Source: Glandiceps talaboti (Eukaryota > Hemichordata > Enteropneusta > Spengelidae). Taken from it: 64,000 nucleotides of DNA. The notes under the pieces were generated by a model. That model did not search any database, was not told where the DNA came from, and saw nothing but the letters and a program-made list of their open reading frames with translations. A program made the translations under genes and the position numbers. Positions 18,660 to 30,523 of this stretch are shown piece by piece (position 1 is the first letter of the stretch; the number at the start of each line of letters is the position of its first letter). The stretch lies in NCBI RefSeq assembly GCF_964340395.1, contig NC_135557.1, positions 15,529,867-15,593,866 on the forward strand, given 5' to 3'.

Positions 18660-19320
18660 GCCTCCCCACCCAGTCTTGTTGCTAGGCACATTTACATACA
18701 TTTTTTGAATATTTAGTCACTTGTCTATTAATCCCTGTTGTTATCTTTGCAATATGTGATCAGTTGGCTGATGTCATGGGCGTGGTCTTGTTCCTGGGCA
18801 TGTTTGCATACACTTTTTGAATGTTTGTTCAATTATTTAAGAATCCTTGTTTTTATAATTGTCAAATAAAGCACCATTTGGCTGTTGCCATGGGCGTGGT
18901 CATGGTTGCTAAGTATGTTTGCATACATACTTTGCCTACCAGATGATGTTAGTTGACCAAAATATACTGCCATTTGGTTGATAAAGGCATGGGTCATAGT
19001 TGCTGAGGCCAGTTGTGGCAAAAACCTTGAAGAAAATCTGCCGAAAAACACTTCCAGAAATATTTCACCAAGTGTCAGTCTCATTGACGAAGTACCTTTT
19101 GAGATGTAAGTTTTTGACCAAAATTCACATTTTGACACCTAATTTGCATATCACTGATGAGATCATTATATGCTTAATATTCAGCTATACACCCAGATGC
19201 ATCCCAATTAAATTTGAACCCAATCTGCTCAGAAATTTTGGAATGAAAGAATTTTGACCCAAAAAACACATGTTTAGCATTGATACTAATTTGCATATTA
19301 CTGATGGAATCATCTTTATC
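18660..19320. repeat. degenerate tandem GGGCGTGGTC repeat, unit 1
   Basis: Three degenerate units of about 113 bases (GTTGCTAGGCACATTTACATAC, then CATGGGCGTGGTCTTG.., then CATGGGCGTGGTCATGG..) are followed by two further related units around CTAATTTGCATATCACTGATG and CTAATTTGCATATTACTGATG. Related to 7250-7605. Open frames over it on both strands are not genes. Confidence 0.55.
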
Positions 19321-19327
19321 TTGCGGG

Positions 19328-19785
19328 TATTTTCCCTTACCTACACATTAGTCATTCAGTTCAGTACCTATTTATTGCATTGAAAGGTTATCTGGGGTTA
19401 GCTATTCGATGTTGATGCTTCCTTTTCCTGCCTGGTATCCGTGCACATTTTACATACCTTCATTTTTAATCATTTCAGTGCCTGTGTATTGCATTACAAA
19501 GGTTATTGCTAATTGAGAAGCATTGCTGAAATGTTACATAGTTATAACCCATACCTCAGACTCATGAAGTAAATGTTTATACAAGATTCTTATTCAATTG
19601 TTGTTGTCGTAGATTTCCATGTGATATTTAAACATTGATTTAAATAATTTGAAATTTGACATCTTACACGTTTTGCCTAAATAATTGCTTTGTTTATCAT
19701 TTCTCGTTGGTGACTTTATTGTTCGTGTGTGCTTCGCTTGTCCGGGGTTATGATTATCCTTTTACCTATCCCAGATTTGACTTAG
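19328..19785. repeat. direct repeat B, unit 1
   Basis: Diverged partner of direct repeat A in the same orientation, ending GATTATCCTTTTACCTATCC. It varies little from unit to unit, so the A/B duplication predates the array. Confidence 0.65.
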
Positions 19786-20427
19786 TCTATTTTTAATTTG
19801 CATAATTAACTCTTTATAATCAGGACGCCGAAGTCCATAAGGTGGCTTAGAAAAATGTATAATTTTTGGCTATTGTTTGAACTTGAGATTAACTAATTTG
19901 ACGTGACTTGATTGGTTATCTAAATTGCAGTTAGGAGCCTAAATCTGATTCAAGTTCGGTGTATATTCAAGCTCAGTGTATATTTCATTCCCGATACTTA
20001 CTTACAAAGGTTTGTAACCAGGGCTATTATGGCCTGTGACTCGAAGTTAATATATTCAAAATGGTGTCGTCTCATGAATAATTCATATATCCATACCCCT
20101 TAAGCTTTATATACTAACCAGGTTCAAGACCGCTGAAGATTTGATAATCAGATCACAATTATAACCGATTTCTTTTTCCAGGTAACTTGAATAAAGTAAT
20201 AAACTACAATTTAACGTAAACTTCAGTGTGTCAGGCTATTATTCTCATCTTGAAAACTACACAACATACATACCAAAATTTCCTCAAGAGACACGACAAT
20301 ATTCAAAATCTTCTCCATGATAGGAAATGACAAAAATGTTCGATTTTCCTCAATCTAATGAGGATTTTCCTAAGCATATGAAAAATGACTTTGGAAAGAT
20401 AATGCATTTGAGATCGTTACCCTGCCA
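19786..20427. other. unit 1 spacer between direct repeat B and the hairpin
   Basis: Nothing recognisable, apart from a short inverted repeat CCTCAATCTAATGAGG near 20350. Confidence 0.5.
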
Positions 20428-20498
20428 CAGCACGGGGTAGTCATATTAAAAACAGGAAGGCGGTATAATTAGGAACAGTTTATGACTACCCCTTGCTG
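20428..20498. repeat. 71-nt hairpin, unit 1
   Basis: Arms CAGCACGGGGTAGTCATA and TATGACTACCCCTTGCTG pair at 17 of 18 positions around a 35-base loop. Kept without change in arm sequence in all four units. The right arm covers the ATG of the possible exon that follows. Confidence 0.6.
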
Positions 20499-20629
20499 CG
20501 ATAAATTTAACATGACAATTTCTAAAATTCATTATCTTTTCGAAGTCTACAGACATGCGATATGCACACTACTGACCCTAGCAGGTGGCGTCGCTGTCGT
20601 TCACCAATTTGACAACATTTTGATGACAG
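20482..20629 (+). CDS. possible signal-anchor exon, unit 1
   Basis: From ATG (20482, or in-frame ATG 20512), a short lead precedes a hydrophobic stretch, AICTLLTLAGGVAVV, and the frame ends GACAG|GTGATA in phase 1. That arrangement matches exon 1 of gene 1. No downstream phase-1 partner exon was found on the plus strand, so this may be a relic or chance. The donor reads GTGATA in units 1 and 4 but GTATAT in units 2 and 3. Confidence 0.3.
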
Positions 20630-21309
20630 GTGATATCAGGTTGTAATACATCACTACAGTCTCCGGTCCTGATCAGGGACACATAACTTTCCACGGGTAG
20701 ATTTATGGTATTATTGTACCATGCAGGGTTTCCTAGATCACTAGTTACTGACTGTGTTTGATTGGGGACATATTTTTATCGTGCATGCGATGTGTTTATC
20801 TTGCCAGCCAGTGTCCATTACGGTACTGACTGCTGTATATGTAGGGATAGAGCTCGGCTGCATTTCCTATACTAATAATATTATCTCAGTCTACGAATGG
20901 TGGTGTGACAGACAGGGTCCATCAATCAGGTTCGTTGCTCGCTGTTCAGCCTGACTGTCGTAGTTCTCTTTGATCTAGCAACTTCACGAGCGCCTGTGGA
21001 TATCGTCCAAGGAATTGTAGGATAACTTCACTTCTGCCGCCATTAAAATAAGTTTGCTGTGTGAAAAAAATATGTTGTCATGTCCAGAGAGAGTTTGTAT
21101 ACCTTCACAGAATAAATAGGCCAGTTGAAACTAAATTGCGCCCTCAGAGACAGAGTTGCACATATTGAAATTAAACGTAACTCATACCATCAAATTTAGT
21201 TTTGGCTTGGAATTTCAAAAGTCTGTTCTTGGGATGTAAGATTTTTATACAAAGTATTTAAGTTTATCCTTGAAAAATAAAAGATTCCTTTAAAGAATTA
21301 AAAGTTTAT

Positions 21310-21575
21310 TCTTGGAAAAAAAAATTTGGGCCGCTAAGTAAAAGTCTTGTTATGCGAATAAATTTTCTGCTCTCAGTGGGAAAAAATGGGGCCTCACTAA
21401 GTAAAAATCTTGTTATGCGAATAGTTTTTTCTGCTCTGGGAGAAAAATTTGGGGCTCACTGAGTAAAAATCTTGTTATGCGAATTATTCTGCTCTGGGAA
21501 AAAAATTCGGGCCTCGATCATTAAGTAAAAATCTTGTTATGCGAATAAATTTTCTGCTCTGGAAAAATAAATTCC
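21310..21575. repeat. 62-64 bp minisatellite, four copies, unit 1
   Basis: The core AAGTAAAAATCTTGTTATGCG recurs at about 21336, 21398, 21460 and 21524, with TTTTCTGCTCTGGGAAAAAA between cores. Confidence 0.8.
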
Positions 21576-21630
21576 CAAATAGATCCCCTAGGAATTTGAT
21601 TCTAATGGGCTACCGCTTTATATATAAACA

Positions 21631-21666
21631 ACAACTCAGTCACCCACAACTACAATGCAGTCACCC

Positions 21667-21712
<46 letters not shown>

Positions 21713-21941
21713 CCATACAACCATCAACAGCTATGATCTTGTCACCAACAACCACAACCATGTCACCGACAACCACAACCCTACCACCCAGATTACCACC
21801 AACAATCACGACTTTCTCATCAACAACCACAATCCTACAACCCACAGTCTCAACTCTACCATCCCCACCACCACCAACTACAGCCCTATCACCCACAACC
21901 ACGACTCTACCACATATAACCACAACCCTGTCACCAACAAC
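21631..21941 (+). pseudogene. fragment related to the gene 1 mucin exon, unit 1
   Basis: The plus frame reads QSPTTTMQSPTTTT, a long Thr run, then IQPSTAMILSPTTTTMSPTT and similar, closely matching parts of the stalk exon at about 10770-11370. There is no start, no clear acceptor and no PAN module; it runs straight into a (CATA)n tract. The (ACA)n Thr run differs in length between units. Best read as a captured, non-functional piece of a gene-1-like mucin exon. Confidence 0.7.
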
Positions 21942-22009
21942 ATACATACATACATACATACATACATACATACATACATACATACATACATACATACATA
22001 CATACATAC
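21942..22009. repeat. (CATA)n microsatellite, unit 1
   Basis: Tetranucleotide repeat directly abutting the mucin-like fragment. Confidence 0.95.
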
Positions 22010-23152
22010 GAGTGTTGTTATGCAGTGACTATATTCTCATGTTGAAATGACGAGGACCAATCAGGGGCATGAGGCAACAATTCTGGTGAAACCCGAAAAT
22101 GATAATGATTTTTTAGGTAATAAAGGCCCAAGTTAGCTATGAGTCACATTTACATACTTACTTCTTTATTTGTAGTTTATTTTAATAAACTCATTATACA
22201 CGTCTACACATATTTGTTATTTTGGGTATGTATTTGTACACTTTCTGGTCTTTTAAAAAATGAAACATTTTTTCATAATCACAGAAAAAGTTTATATAAA
22301 TATGGAAGACTCCAAAAAAGAATAAAGGAAAAGAAAGTATACCGATAGATTTTGTCTGTAATGATTTAATGGAACATGATCATGGTGCATGCAAAATCGA
22401 CGCTTAGTGAATTTTTGCTCGAAGCTCGATACCACCTGCTGCCCTCTTGTGGCAATTATTTGCGATCTCGAATACGTGTAAAGTCTCTGAAAAGACGAGA
22501 TGTGACTAGACTGTGTACTTCCGGCATGTGTTCGACGACGAAATATGATGTGTCTCAGAGATGTCATAGTATCCTCTGATACTACCCATGAGAAGGGGAA
22601 CATTTTACTGTATGTATGCTTGTAAATATTGCGATGCCTTTATAATGTACTCGACAGCAATGATGTAGAATCGCTATAAAATTAATACCCAAGAAATACG
22701 CCGTCCGTTCGCCACGCTAATACACTGTATGTTTAACATGTCCTTGAATTTGTATGTATTGTAACAATATCACATCACCGCTCTTGATTAATGTAGACAT
22801 GGTGATAAGTTCGAAGACCTATGAATGCAGTGGACCAGCGACATGCATCCCGTACAATGGTACATCATTCATGGTATTATTTGGCAGTCGGCCAAAATAT
22901 TACGTCATCAAGTAAGTTTTGATACTATATTTTTGCCGTCTGCGTTATTTGTATATTTTGGCTTAGGCTGAGTTCACTGGCGGGAACTCTTTTTTTCTAA
23001 AACAGTTGAATTTTATATTGAAATGGACACCTTTTAGAGTGGTACTGGCATAATTTTTTCATAGGTTATTATTTGGTAACGACTAATGTGTTGATTTGTA
23101 TTTCGCGTAATCTGTTTCTATATTTTCAGGTAAGGTAAGTTTTACAGTCAAT
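22010..23152. other. unit 1 region upstream of the helicase
   Basis: No established gene. A short exon-like open stretch (about 22798-22910) ends CATCAA|GTAAGT and is followed by an acceptor-like TATTTTCAG near 23130, suggesting a 5' exon of the helicase element, but the phases do not match cleanly. Units 2 and 3 carry 150 extra bases near the left of this interval that units 1 and 4 lack. Confidence 0.4.
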
Positions 23153-24422
23153 ATGTTTCCTTTGACAAAAGAACAGCAATCTGTTGTTAATCTGTGCAAA
23201 TCATACAATATTTTCTTTACAGGCAGAGCTGGCACTGGTAAAACATTTTTGCTCCGTTCTGTTATTGGCAATTTTGTTTCAATTTATGGTAGGAAGTGTG
23301 TTGCTGTAACTGCACCAACTGGAAAAGCAGTTTCACATATTAATGGCACCACTATTCATAGTTATTTTGGTTTAGGTTCTGGCTCTCTGTCAGCATTTCA
23401 CCTAGCAAGGGCAGCCTTTGCGAGAGCTGATGTAAGACAGAGACCCATTAATATTAAAGTTTTAGTTATTGATGAAGTTTCTATGTTATCTAAGGATTTG
23501 TTTCAGAAAGTAGAATTTAATTGTAGGGAGTTTAAGAAGAATAAGTTTCCTTTTGGTGGTGTCCGTATTGTTGCATGTGGCGATTTTTTTCAGTTACCTC
23601 CAGTGAAAGGTGAGTTTGTTTTCAAATCTAATTTATGGAATGATGTGTTTGATTTATGTTTAAGATTAAGAAAAATTCACAGACAAGCGGATGTTAATTT
23701 AATTGATTTATTAGAGGATGCACGAATTGGAAACTTAGGTCAGAAATCAATGGATATTCTTCGATCTCTAGAAAGACCTATCCAGACTGAAAATCCACTA
23801 CGGATATACACTAAACAAGATAGTGTAGCAATGCATAACCAAAAAATGATTGATGAGTTTCCAGGTGATAAGAAATTATTTAATGCCAATGATACTGGTT
23901 TAAATAAATCTGTCCTTAGTGATTGTTCTGTCAGTAGTGTTTTAGAGTTGAAGTTGCATGCTCCTGTAGTTTTAGTAAGGAATTTATTTTTAAGGATGAA
24001 TCTTTAGTTAATGGGTTGTCTGGTTTTGTTAGGGGTTTTGTTGGGAATGAAAATTATCCTTTAGTTGATTTTGAAAATGGTAAGTATTTTGTTATTAAAC
24101 CTTTCCGTTTCCAATACTATAATGAAAATGGGATAATGACTGCTTGTAGGCAACAAATTCCACTTCAGTTGGGTTTTTCAATCACAGCCCATAGATGTCA
24201 GGGGATGACACTAAAAGCCGTTGAATTATCCCTTAAGGAAATTTTTGCCCCAGGACAACTGTATGTTATGTTGTCCAGAGTCAAAGATTTTGATACTCTC
24301 AGAGTGCTACCAGGGTATGTAAGTGTTTTCCCTCTGTACCAGGAGAAGTCATTCTCTTTGATAGAGCAATTAAAGATGTATCTGTATGTACTGTACCAGA
24401 GTTATCAAAATCAACATCATAG
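23153..24422 (+). pseudogene. PIF1-type helicase of a mobile element, unit 1 (frameshifted)
   Basis: SF1 helicase motifs in order: Walker A GRAGTGKT (residues 24-31), VTAPTGKA (52-59), Walker B VIDEVSML (105-112), GDFFQLPPV (143-151), then after a frameshift GFSITAHRCQGMTLKAVELS and YVMLSRVKDFDTL. PIF1-family enzymes unwind DNA 5'-3'. Compared with unit 2, one T is lost in the run near 23990 (frameshift after VRNLF) and another T in GGGTATGTAAG near 24318 (second frameshift). At roughly 420 codons it is short for a host PIF1 and lacks the Rep/HUH domain of Helitrons. Its neighbour, the next frame downstream, suggests a transposon; the superfamily is unknown. Confidence 0.75.
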
Positions 24423-24531
24423 ATAACGAGTGCTAGTACTAGTACTGGAACTAGTGATGGAACAAGCGACATACACACACACATTGAAGACAATGATGAA
24501 ATGAGTGAATTTTATTTTGTTTTTTCCACAG

Positions 24532-25904
24532 GATATACCACATCAAAGTTTGCTTACATTTGCACAAGATGGTTGTCATGGAAATGTGAAAGATATCTTG
24601 TGTGATGTAAATAATGATGAGAATACCAAGAGCAAGTACATTGCATTCTTGGGGTGGGTGCTAAGCAAGGTACGTTCCTTTCTTATATGTACTACTCGCT
24701 CTAAAGAAACACGTATTGATAGGTCATCATGGCTAAAACAAAAGTATGAGGGAACAAAACTTTTAAATGATGCAGACACCTTCAAAAGATGGAACTTTGT
24801 TGTAAATCATTACATAACTAAGTACAGCACTGAAAAGAGAAGAGTGTGTATGTTTTATATAATCAATGTTGTTGATATGTTTATTTTACAATATCTTGTT
24901 AAACCAATCAGAGGTGACAGTGATGACAAAATAGATGAACTTCAAAATATAATTCCCGATGTTGACCTTGTGATTTCTAATCATGAATTGTCAGGTAATG
25001 TGAGATATGTGGCAGGTTGGGCTGTATTCAAGACCATATCACAGTCTAGTAGAGTTGTTAAACAGAAGAGTAAGAATGTCAATGAATTCATTTATGTTTG
25101 GGAAATTTTGAAATCTTTTGTTTGTCAGTTGCAGCATAATGTAAGTAGTTCATCATACCAATATTCACTATCTCATATAGAAGGTCAGAATGAAGGTGGT
25201 TTACTGCATATAAATGATAGTTTATTTGGGGTTTTTTTGCAAATGTTGAGAGTGTAGCAATGAATCTGTACCGTAAGGAATATTTGGAAATTTTCCAAGG
25301 AAAACTGACACAAATTGTGAGAAGTATTATGCTAAATCATCCATCTTTGCAATGTATGTGGTTTCAACTTGTTGAGCCTCTTGTAATTTCTCTTCCAGGT
25401 AATGGAGAGAGGGGTGGGGATGAGCAAGGTAAGTTGTGTGACAAGGTAAGTTGTGTCCAAGAAGGCAGTGAATTAGCCAGTGATCAGCCAAGTGTAAATG
25501 AATTAAATGACAATATTGACAGTGGTCTTCTTCAAGAACATGATAGTGATCTTGAAGAAAACCATAGTGATGATGATGGAGAGGGAGTCGACAACAAATT
25601 ATTTTCGTACAGACTTTTAATTTCCCGGTATTTAAATATGAGAGATAAAGAGTTCAAGAAAGCTATACGACAACTACTTAATAAAAAGAAATCAATCCCA
25701 CTAAGAAAAGAACTATCTGTTTCAGGGAAAAGAAAAGCGGCTGCCTGTAATGTGTCATATGTTTCCTTTCAGTCAATTATAGATGACAGTTCAACCAACA
25801 AAGAAGTGTCTCATTGTTTACTGAAAGCAGCTGCCCTGTCTGATATTAATAAATTACAGTCCCTTTCAAAGGTTGAGTTGCAACTCCTTGTTTTATCATT
25901 ATGA
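24532..25904 (+). pseudogene. element ORF2 of unknown family, unit 1
   Basis: Begins after a strong acceptor-like TTTTTTCCACAG and reads DIPHQSLLTFAQDGCHGNVK.., with a conserved-looking VRYVAGWAVFKTI block. A frameshift at a poly-T run near 25231 separates it from the remaining 214 residues (25263-25901), whose upstream context NVESVA shows they were once continuous. The C-terminal part has an acidic stretch (HDSDLEENHSDDDGEG) and a basic stretch (KKKSIPLRKE, GKRKAAA). Two donor-like AAG|GTAAGT sites 16 bases apart (25429 and 25445) might mean an intron. The YVAGW block recalls the C-terminal region of some DDE transposases, but I cannot assign it. Confidence 0.5.
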
Positions 25905-26580
25905 TACTCTTCAGAACAAAGATGTACGTATATCAATAATTAATTAACAAGGAAAAACTGTGTGTCTTGTTGAAGGCAAAGATTTTACATGAAGCAAAGA
26001 TACATCACCCCTTTTTTAGCAGTTGAGCAAATTGAGCAAATCGAGCTCGTGTATATTGAATTTCGAAAATCCAGTACTTTTATGGACGGTTGCAAAGATT
26101 CGAATCATTCGAGCTCGCGATCGCGAGCGCGCGACAACACGGATAATTTATATGACCGTTGAGGGCGCTACTCAATCGGTACACTCCACACATGTTAGAC
26201 TAGACACATGTGCATTACGCATGTTACGTCCCAGTCCGCCGTATTCTATTTATATTTCAGCGTGTTTCAAGTTACTGTATGTATTTTTCTGTGTATTTTA
26301 ATTAAATATTAATTATTGATGAAAGATAATGAAGTAATAATAAACATAATTATTTATTCATGTTATTCAATTGTTGATAGACACCAGAATTGTTGCATCA
26401 TGCCCTTTGACCAATGTGACGACTGGTAGATAGACAGAATGTGATCAGGCAATAAGTGTTTTACAGCATATCACATTCTCAGACAGTTATGGATGGATAA
26501 CATGTACAATTTCACAAATAAGTAGCTATTGAATAAGTGTTGAAAGTATTGAATCAATATTGAAATGAATGAATAAGAAC
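25905..26580. other. unit 1 right-hand spacer
   Basis: No gene. Includes a CpG-rich spot with the 16-bp perfect palindrome GCTCGCGATCGCGAGC (26113-26128), shortened in units 2 and 3. It may be the 3' end of the helicase element, but no inverted partner was found on the left. Confidence 0.5.
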
Positions 26581-28080
26581 AGGCAACACTGTATTAGGTA
26601 TAATGACTTTCATTTTATTGAAGACAGTTGACTAACCCTTCACAATAAATGCACAAAAACGAAAGCAGAGTTGTTCAGCCAAATGACCTTAGATGGCGCT
26701 GTTGTCGTCGTTGTTGCTACTGCTGATCTGCTGCTGCTGCTGCTGTTGTTGTTGTTGTTGTTATTTTTGTTGTTTTATGTTGTTGTTTTTTTTTTTAAAT
26801 GAATAACAATTAGAACCATAAATTAAACCTCATAGTCTGATTAGATTAACGGGTAATTTTTTATTGCACTGACAGAATTTTTGATTATTCATGATAATTC
26901 ATCATTTCGAATAAATTTTTGATAATTCATCATTTCTTCAATAACCGACTTTGCCGTATTCACATCAAAATGGTAGAAGTCTAGACTCTATCCTGTGTGA
27001 AAGAAGATTGAAATATGTGTCATTTATGTAGGATATCTGACATAAGTAAACTATAGGAACACAATATGCCATGCCATGCCATGGTTTTGGGTGGTAGTAA
27101 CCGTATTTTTAATTATCAAATTATCAAAACGTACACAGTGAAAATAAGAATACCAACACCTGTAGATAAGTTTCAATGATGTCATGAAACGCGTAGGTCA
27201 GTTATGGGAAGGAATAGTCGCACAATGCCACACTTGTTAGCTTGTTCGTATAGGGATGGAGGGGATCTGGTGTCAATGCAATTGCTGAACTTCATTTTCG
27301 CACTTCTAATGAAATCGCGAAATCTGTCACGCCTTCACACTGATAACAGGTTCTGTATTTACTAATGAGATGTTAGTAAGTTGATCAAAATTAACTTCTA
27401 AATGTGATGTACAATGCTGTGTTTTTAGTAATTTAATGTGTTTACAATCACGTTTTTTATATTATAGATCGATCGTAGTGGTGCGATTGCTAGAGTTGTC
27501 ATCATGGTTTTCATTAATTCATATATAAACGTGTTGATGTCGACCTTGTGAAAGTTTGTTTTGGGAAGGGGGAGGGGGTTTGTCTTAAACTTAAACTTGT
27601 GCGACATTGTGCGATTGTCCCAAGGGGACTGGTGACATTACATTCTTGTGTATGCTATACAGTAGTTACATATCTAAACGCTGAAATTACGAATTTCTTC
27701 TCTTAGCTTTGAGAGATACACAAACCTGTGACGTGTATTCACTTGCTGGAGTAAAATTTAATTATTTGCAGCTCTAGAACTATTTGCAATGACTCTCACA
27801 AACGGATCTAAATAGAACTATTAACAACTGATAAAACTTTTAAGTCCCTCTCTCAGAAACGATTTACTACTTGAAAATAACCTTGCACTTGGAACCACAT
27901 TTTTAGTTCCAAAGATCGTCAAGAGAAAATTGAATGAATTTCATAATATGAAATAATCCAGATAAGTATATTGCAATTAAGATCATGACATTTTCACCTG
28001 AAGTAAAACGGAACACAAAATTCCTTGTATTCAAATTTGTCAGGCCAAAAGTAGTGCCATTAGCCTTTACAACTGTTGAC

Positions 28081-30523
28081 TCAAGTGTTCTGTAAGACTG
28101 CATTATCACACTATTAATTATCAATTAAAAGATTTGCTGTGCAATCAGTTTACAGCTTATTGTGTATTGGCATACAAACAACAATTATTTTTTAAATGCC
28201 TACCTTCACAAATAGCATTTTTACCATAACTACATGGGGTATCATCCATAAGCAAGTCTCTTGAGGCCCTTTGAAAAAAAAAGACAATTTTATATTTCTC
28301 ATCACCAAAACCTCATCTTCACCATGTATATCGAGTAATAGGTTGTTTGTGATATCATATTACGAATGCTTTGTATTATTCTTAATCATGTTATTTTGCT
28401 TGGCTTGAAGAAAGCTTCAATAAATATCTGGGCTAGGAAAAATGATAGATAATATTGTATACCTTAATGTTACGTAACGTTAATGTCAGGTGACAACCTC
28501 TATCCAGGAACCCCATATTAAAACCCCGTATATGAATTACACTCGGTTACCCAGATTCTCGCCGCTGGGGACTCTGCCAACGATACTTCTTATCTGGGTG
28601 GTAGAAGAGACCCCAGTGGGGAGAGTCTGGGTAACCGAGACTATACAGGAATGAAAACTGCAATAAAACCGGTTGTTATTGCGCGCTTAAAACTGTTAGC
28701 ATGCACAAGTGCTAATAGTAGTTTAAGACAAGGGTTACATGTATATTTAATTCCAATATATAGCTTAATTCTTGGTATCAATTTATTTCCCCGCTAAATG
28801 GGTCAGCAATGGGTCATTTTACATAGCTTGGACTCTAATTCTTTTAAAGAGACACTTATTAAGATCATACACATGGGTAAAGGGAACATGGACAATTATA
28901 GCAGATACCCAAAATAATTAGATGTTTATGTCAGCACCAGTCGCTAGACGAGTAGTGACAACCCTTTGACAGGTCACGAGTAGTTTCCGGCTGAATGAAG
29001 CAAAATATTGGAGAATAAGATAATTATACCACCGCCTGTAATATCGCAGAAAAATCAGGGAAAGTAATGGCAATTTTGAAAATTTTGACTCATTTCGAAC
29101 ACAGCAGAACCAGTGACGTAGACACGTGTTTTTGTGACATAGACGAGCATATATTGTCGTGACATAGAATGACCAGAGTATGTATTCCATGAACTTATCT
29201 TAAACCTGTAAGACCCAAAAGATTTATAAAAGCTAGGAAATTTGCGGACTGTATCTCATCTAACATTGTTGAACAAAGAGTTACTAACAACTCAAAGTGC
29301 TTTGAAATTGACAATTGTAAAACTGCTCAATACAAATAGTCATTCTTTGTGAAAACACTAGTAGACTGGAACCATCTGGACAATAGTACTGTGTGCGCTA
29401 AATCTTGTGACGCCTTTAAAATGGCAGTCACTGTCAAAAACCATTCTGACTAAATACTCTCCCCCGGTGTATTATTCCTTACCCAGGACCTATAGCTACA
29501 CCGTAACTATGCAGATACATTTGTTGTTCAACTGGACTCGTGCATGATATCATCATCAACGATATGCTCGTAGATTTCAGTAAATCGTGATGTTTCCTTG
29601 AATAATTTTTTTACCAGACTAAACCAAAACAATTCAATGATTTAGTTTTAGTCTTGGACTCCAACGTCAGTAAAACAACACATTTCTGTAAATTATTTCA
29701 GCGGGAAACTGAAATGGTAGTAAAAACATTCATCACAAAGTTTCCTTTATTTCGATGGATGAGATGAATAAATTTTAGCATGCGCAGTGATAGGATACAT
29801 ACCACAGTTGGACGCATTGACCACTTCCATCAGGTTGACCACATACAAAGTTGTTGTATGGCAAAAGTGTCCCATCATTGGCCTCAAGGAAACCATTATC
29901 GCCTGTCTTTGCATCAATCCAGAATTCTTTCCCGGAAAGTCCCTGAGAATCAATGTATGCCAGCATGGAATCAAATTCACATCCCGTGGTTATTCTGGCA
30001 AGGGCCAGTCCTTTATTTTGGCAGGCATCCACTGCATCAGCCATGTTAAAACCACCGGATATAATTGTGAAGTCTACAGGAAAAGCAATTAAAATAAGAA
30101 TAGTAACTTGTACTTGTGCTATTGCGGGTAAGTTGCGGGTAGGTTTAAATACATGTATTGATTGGTTATTTTTTCAGATTTAATATATAGCCATACTCAT
30201 TTAGTTGAGTTGATACCAAAATGACATTAGAGGTGCACATTGTGGTTAATCAAATCAAAACAAAAACAATAAGGTTGTAATATGAACTCTGTAATAAGCT
30301 TATATATATTATTGGCAATACCAAGCTTAATTACGACTAGAGGAAATTTTAGTATCGAACAGTGGATGTTTATCGAGCCATGCCTCAACAGACGATACTC
30401 AAGAGTACTTATCTTGAATATACCGTGTGTGGGAATATACCAGTTAATGTCAAAAGAAGGTTTACCTGCATGTGCCATGGCACAAGACAGTAGTGCCCCG
30501 AGAAATGCGACGCGGATCATCAT
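28081..30523 (-). CDS. array lectin copy 2: small secreted C-type lectin (Ala43)
   Basis: Exons 30523-30466, 30073-29803, 28268-28204 and probably 28097-28081, with the same splice sites and 136-codon length as copy 1. Coding sequence is identical to copy 1 except for codon 43 (plus strand 30003-30005), GCC for Ala instead of TAC for Tyr. QPD sugar motif, signal peptide and all cysteines are intact, and no stop or frameshift is present, so it looks functional. Confidence 0.8.
28542..28639. repeat. 98-nt hairpin in lectin intron 2, unit 2
   Basis: Same arms and spacing as in unit 1. The loop side differs at a few bases (GCCGCTGGGG for GCCGCAGGGG). Confidence 0.65.
28918..29185. repeat. dispersed repeat R1, unit 2
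   Basis: Counterpart of 15214-15480. Confidence 0.7.
29212..29453 (+). pseudogene. non-LTR retrotransposon C-terminal tail, unit 2
   Basis: Same remnant as in unit 1, with the DWNHLDNSTV motif and a stop before SFF. Confidence 0.7.

Noticed and set aside
18833-19138. 101-codon minus-strand frame kept in all units
   Set aside because: It lies wholly in the GGGCGTGGTC repeat and shows no signal or domain; conservation simply follows low unit divergence.
23153-25904. Calling the helicase element a Helitron
   Set aside because: Only the PIF1-type helicase is present; no Rep/HUH motif, 5' TC or 3' hairpin-CTRR end could be shown.
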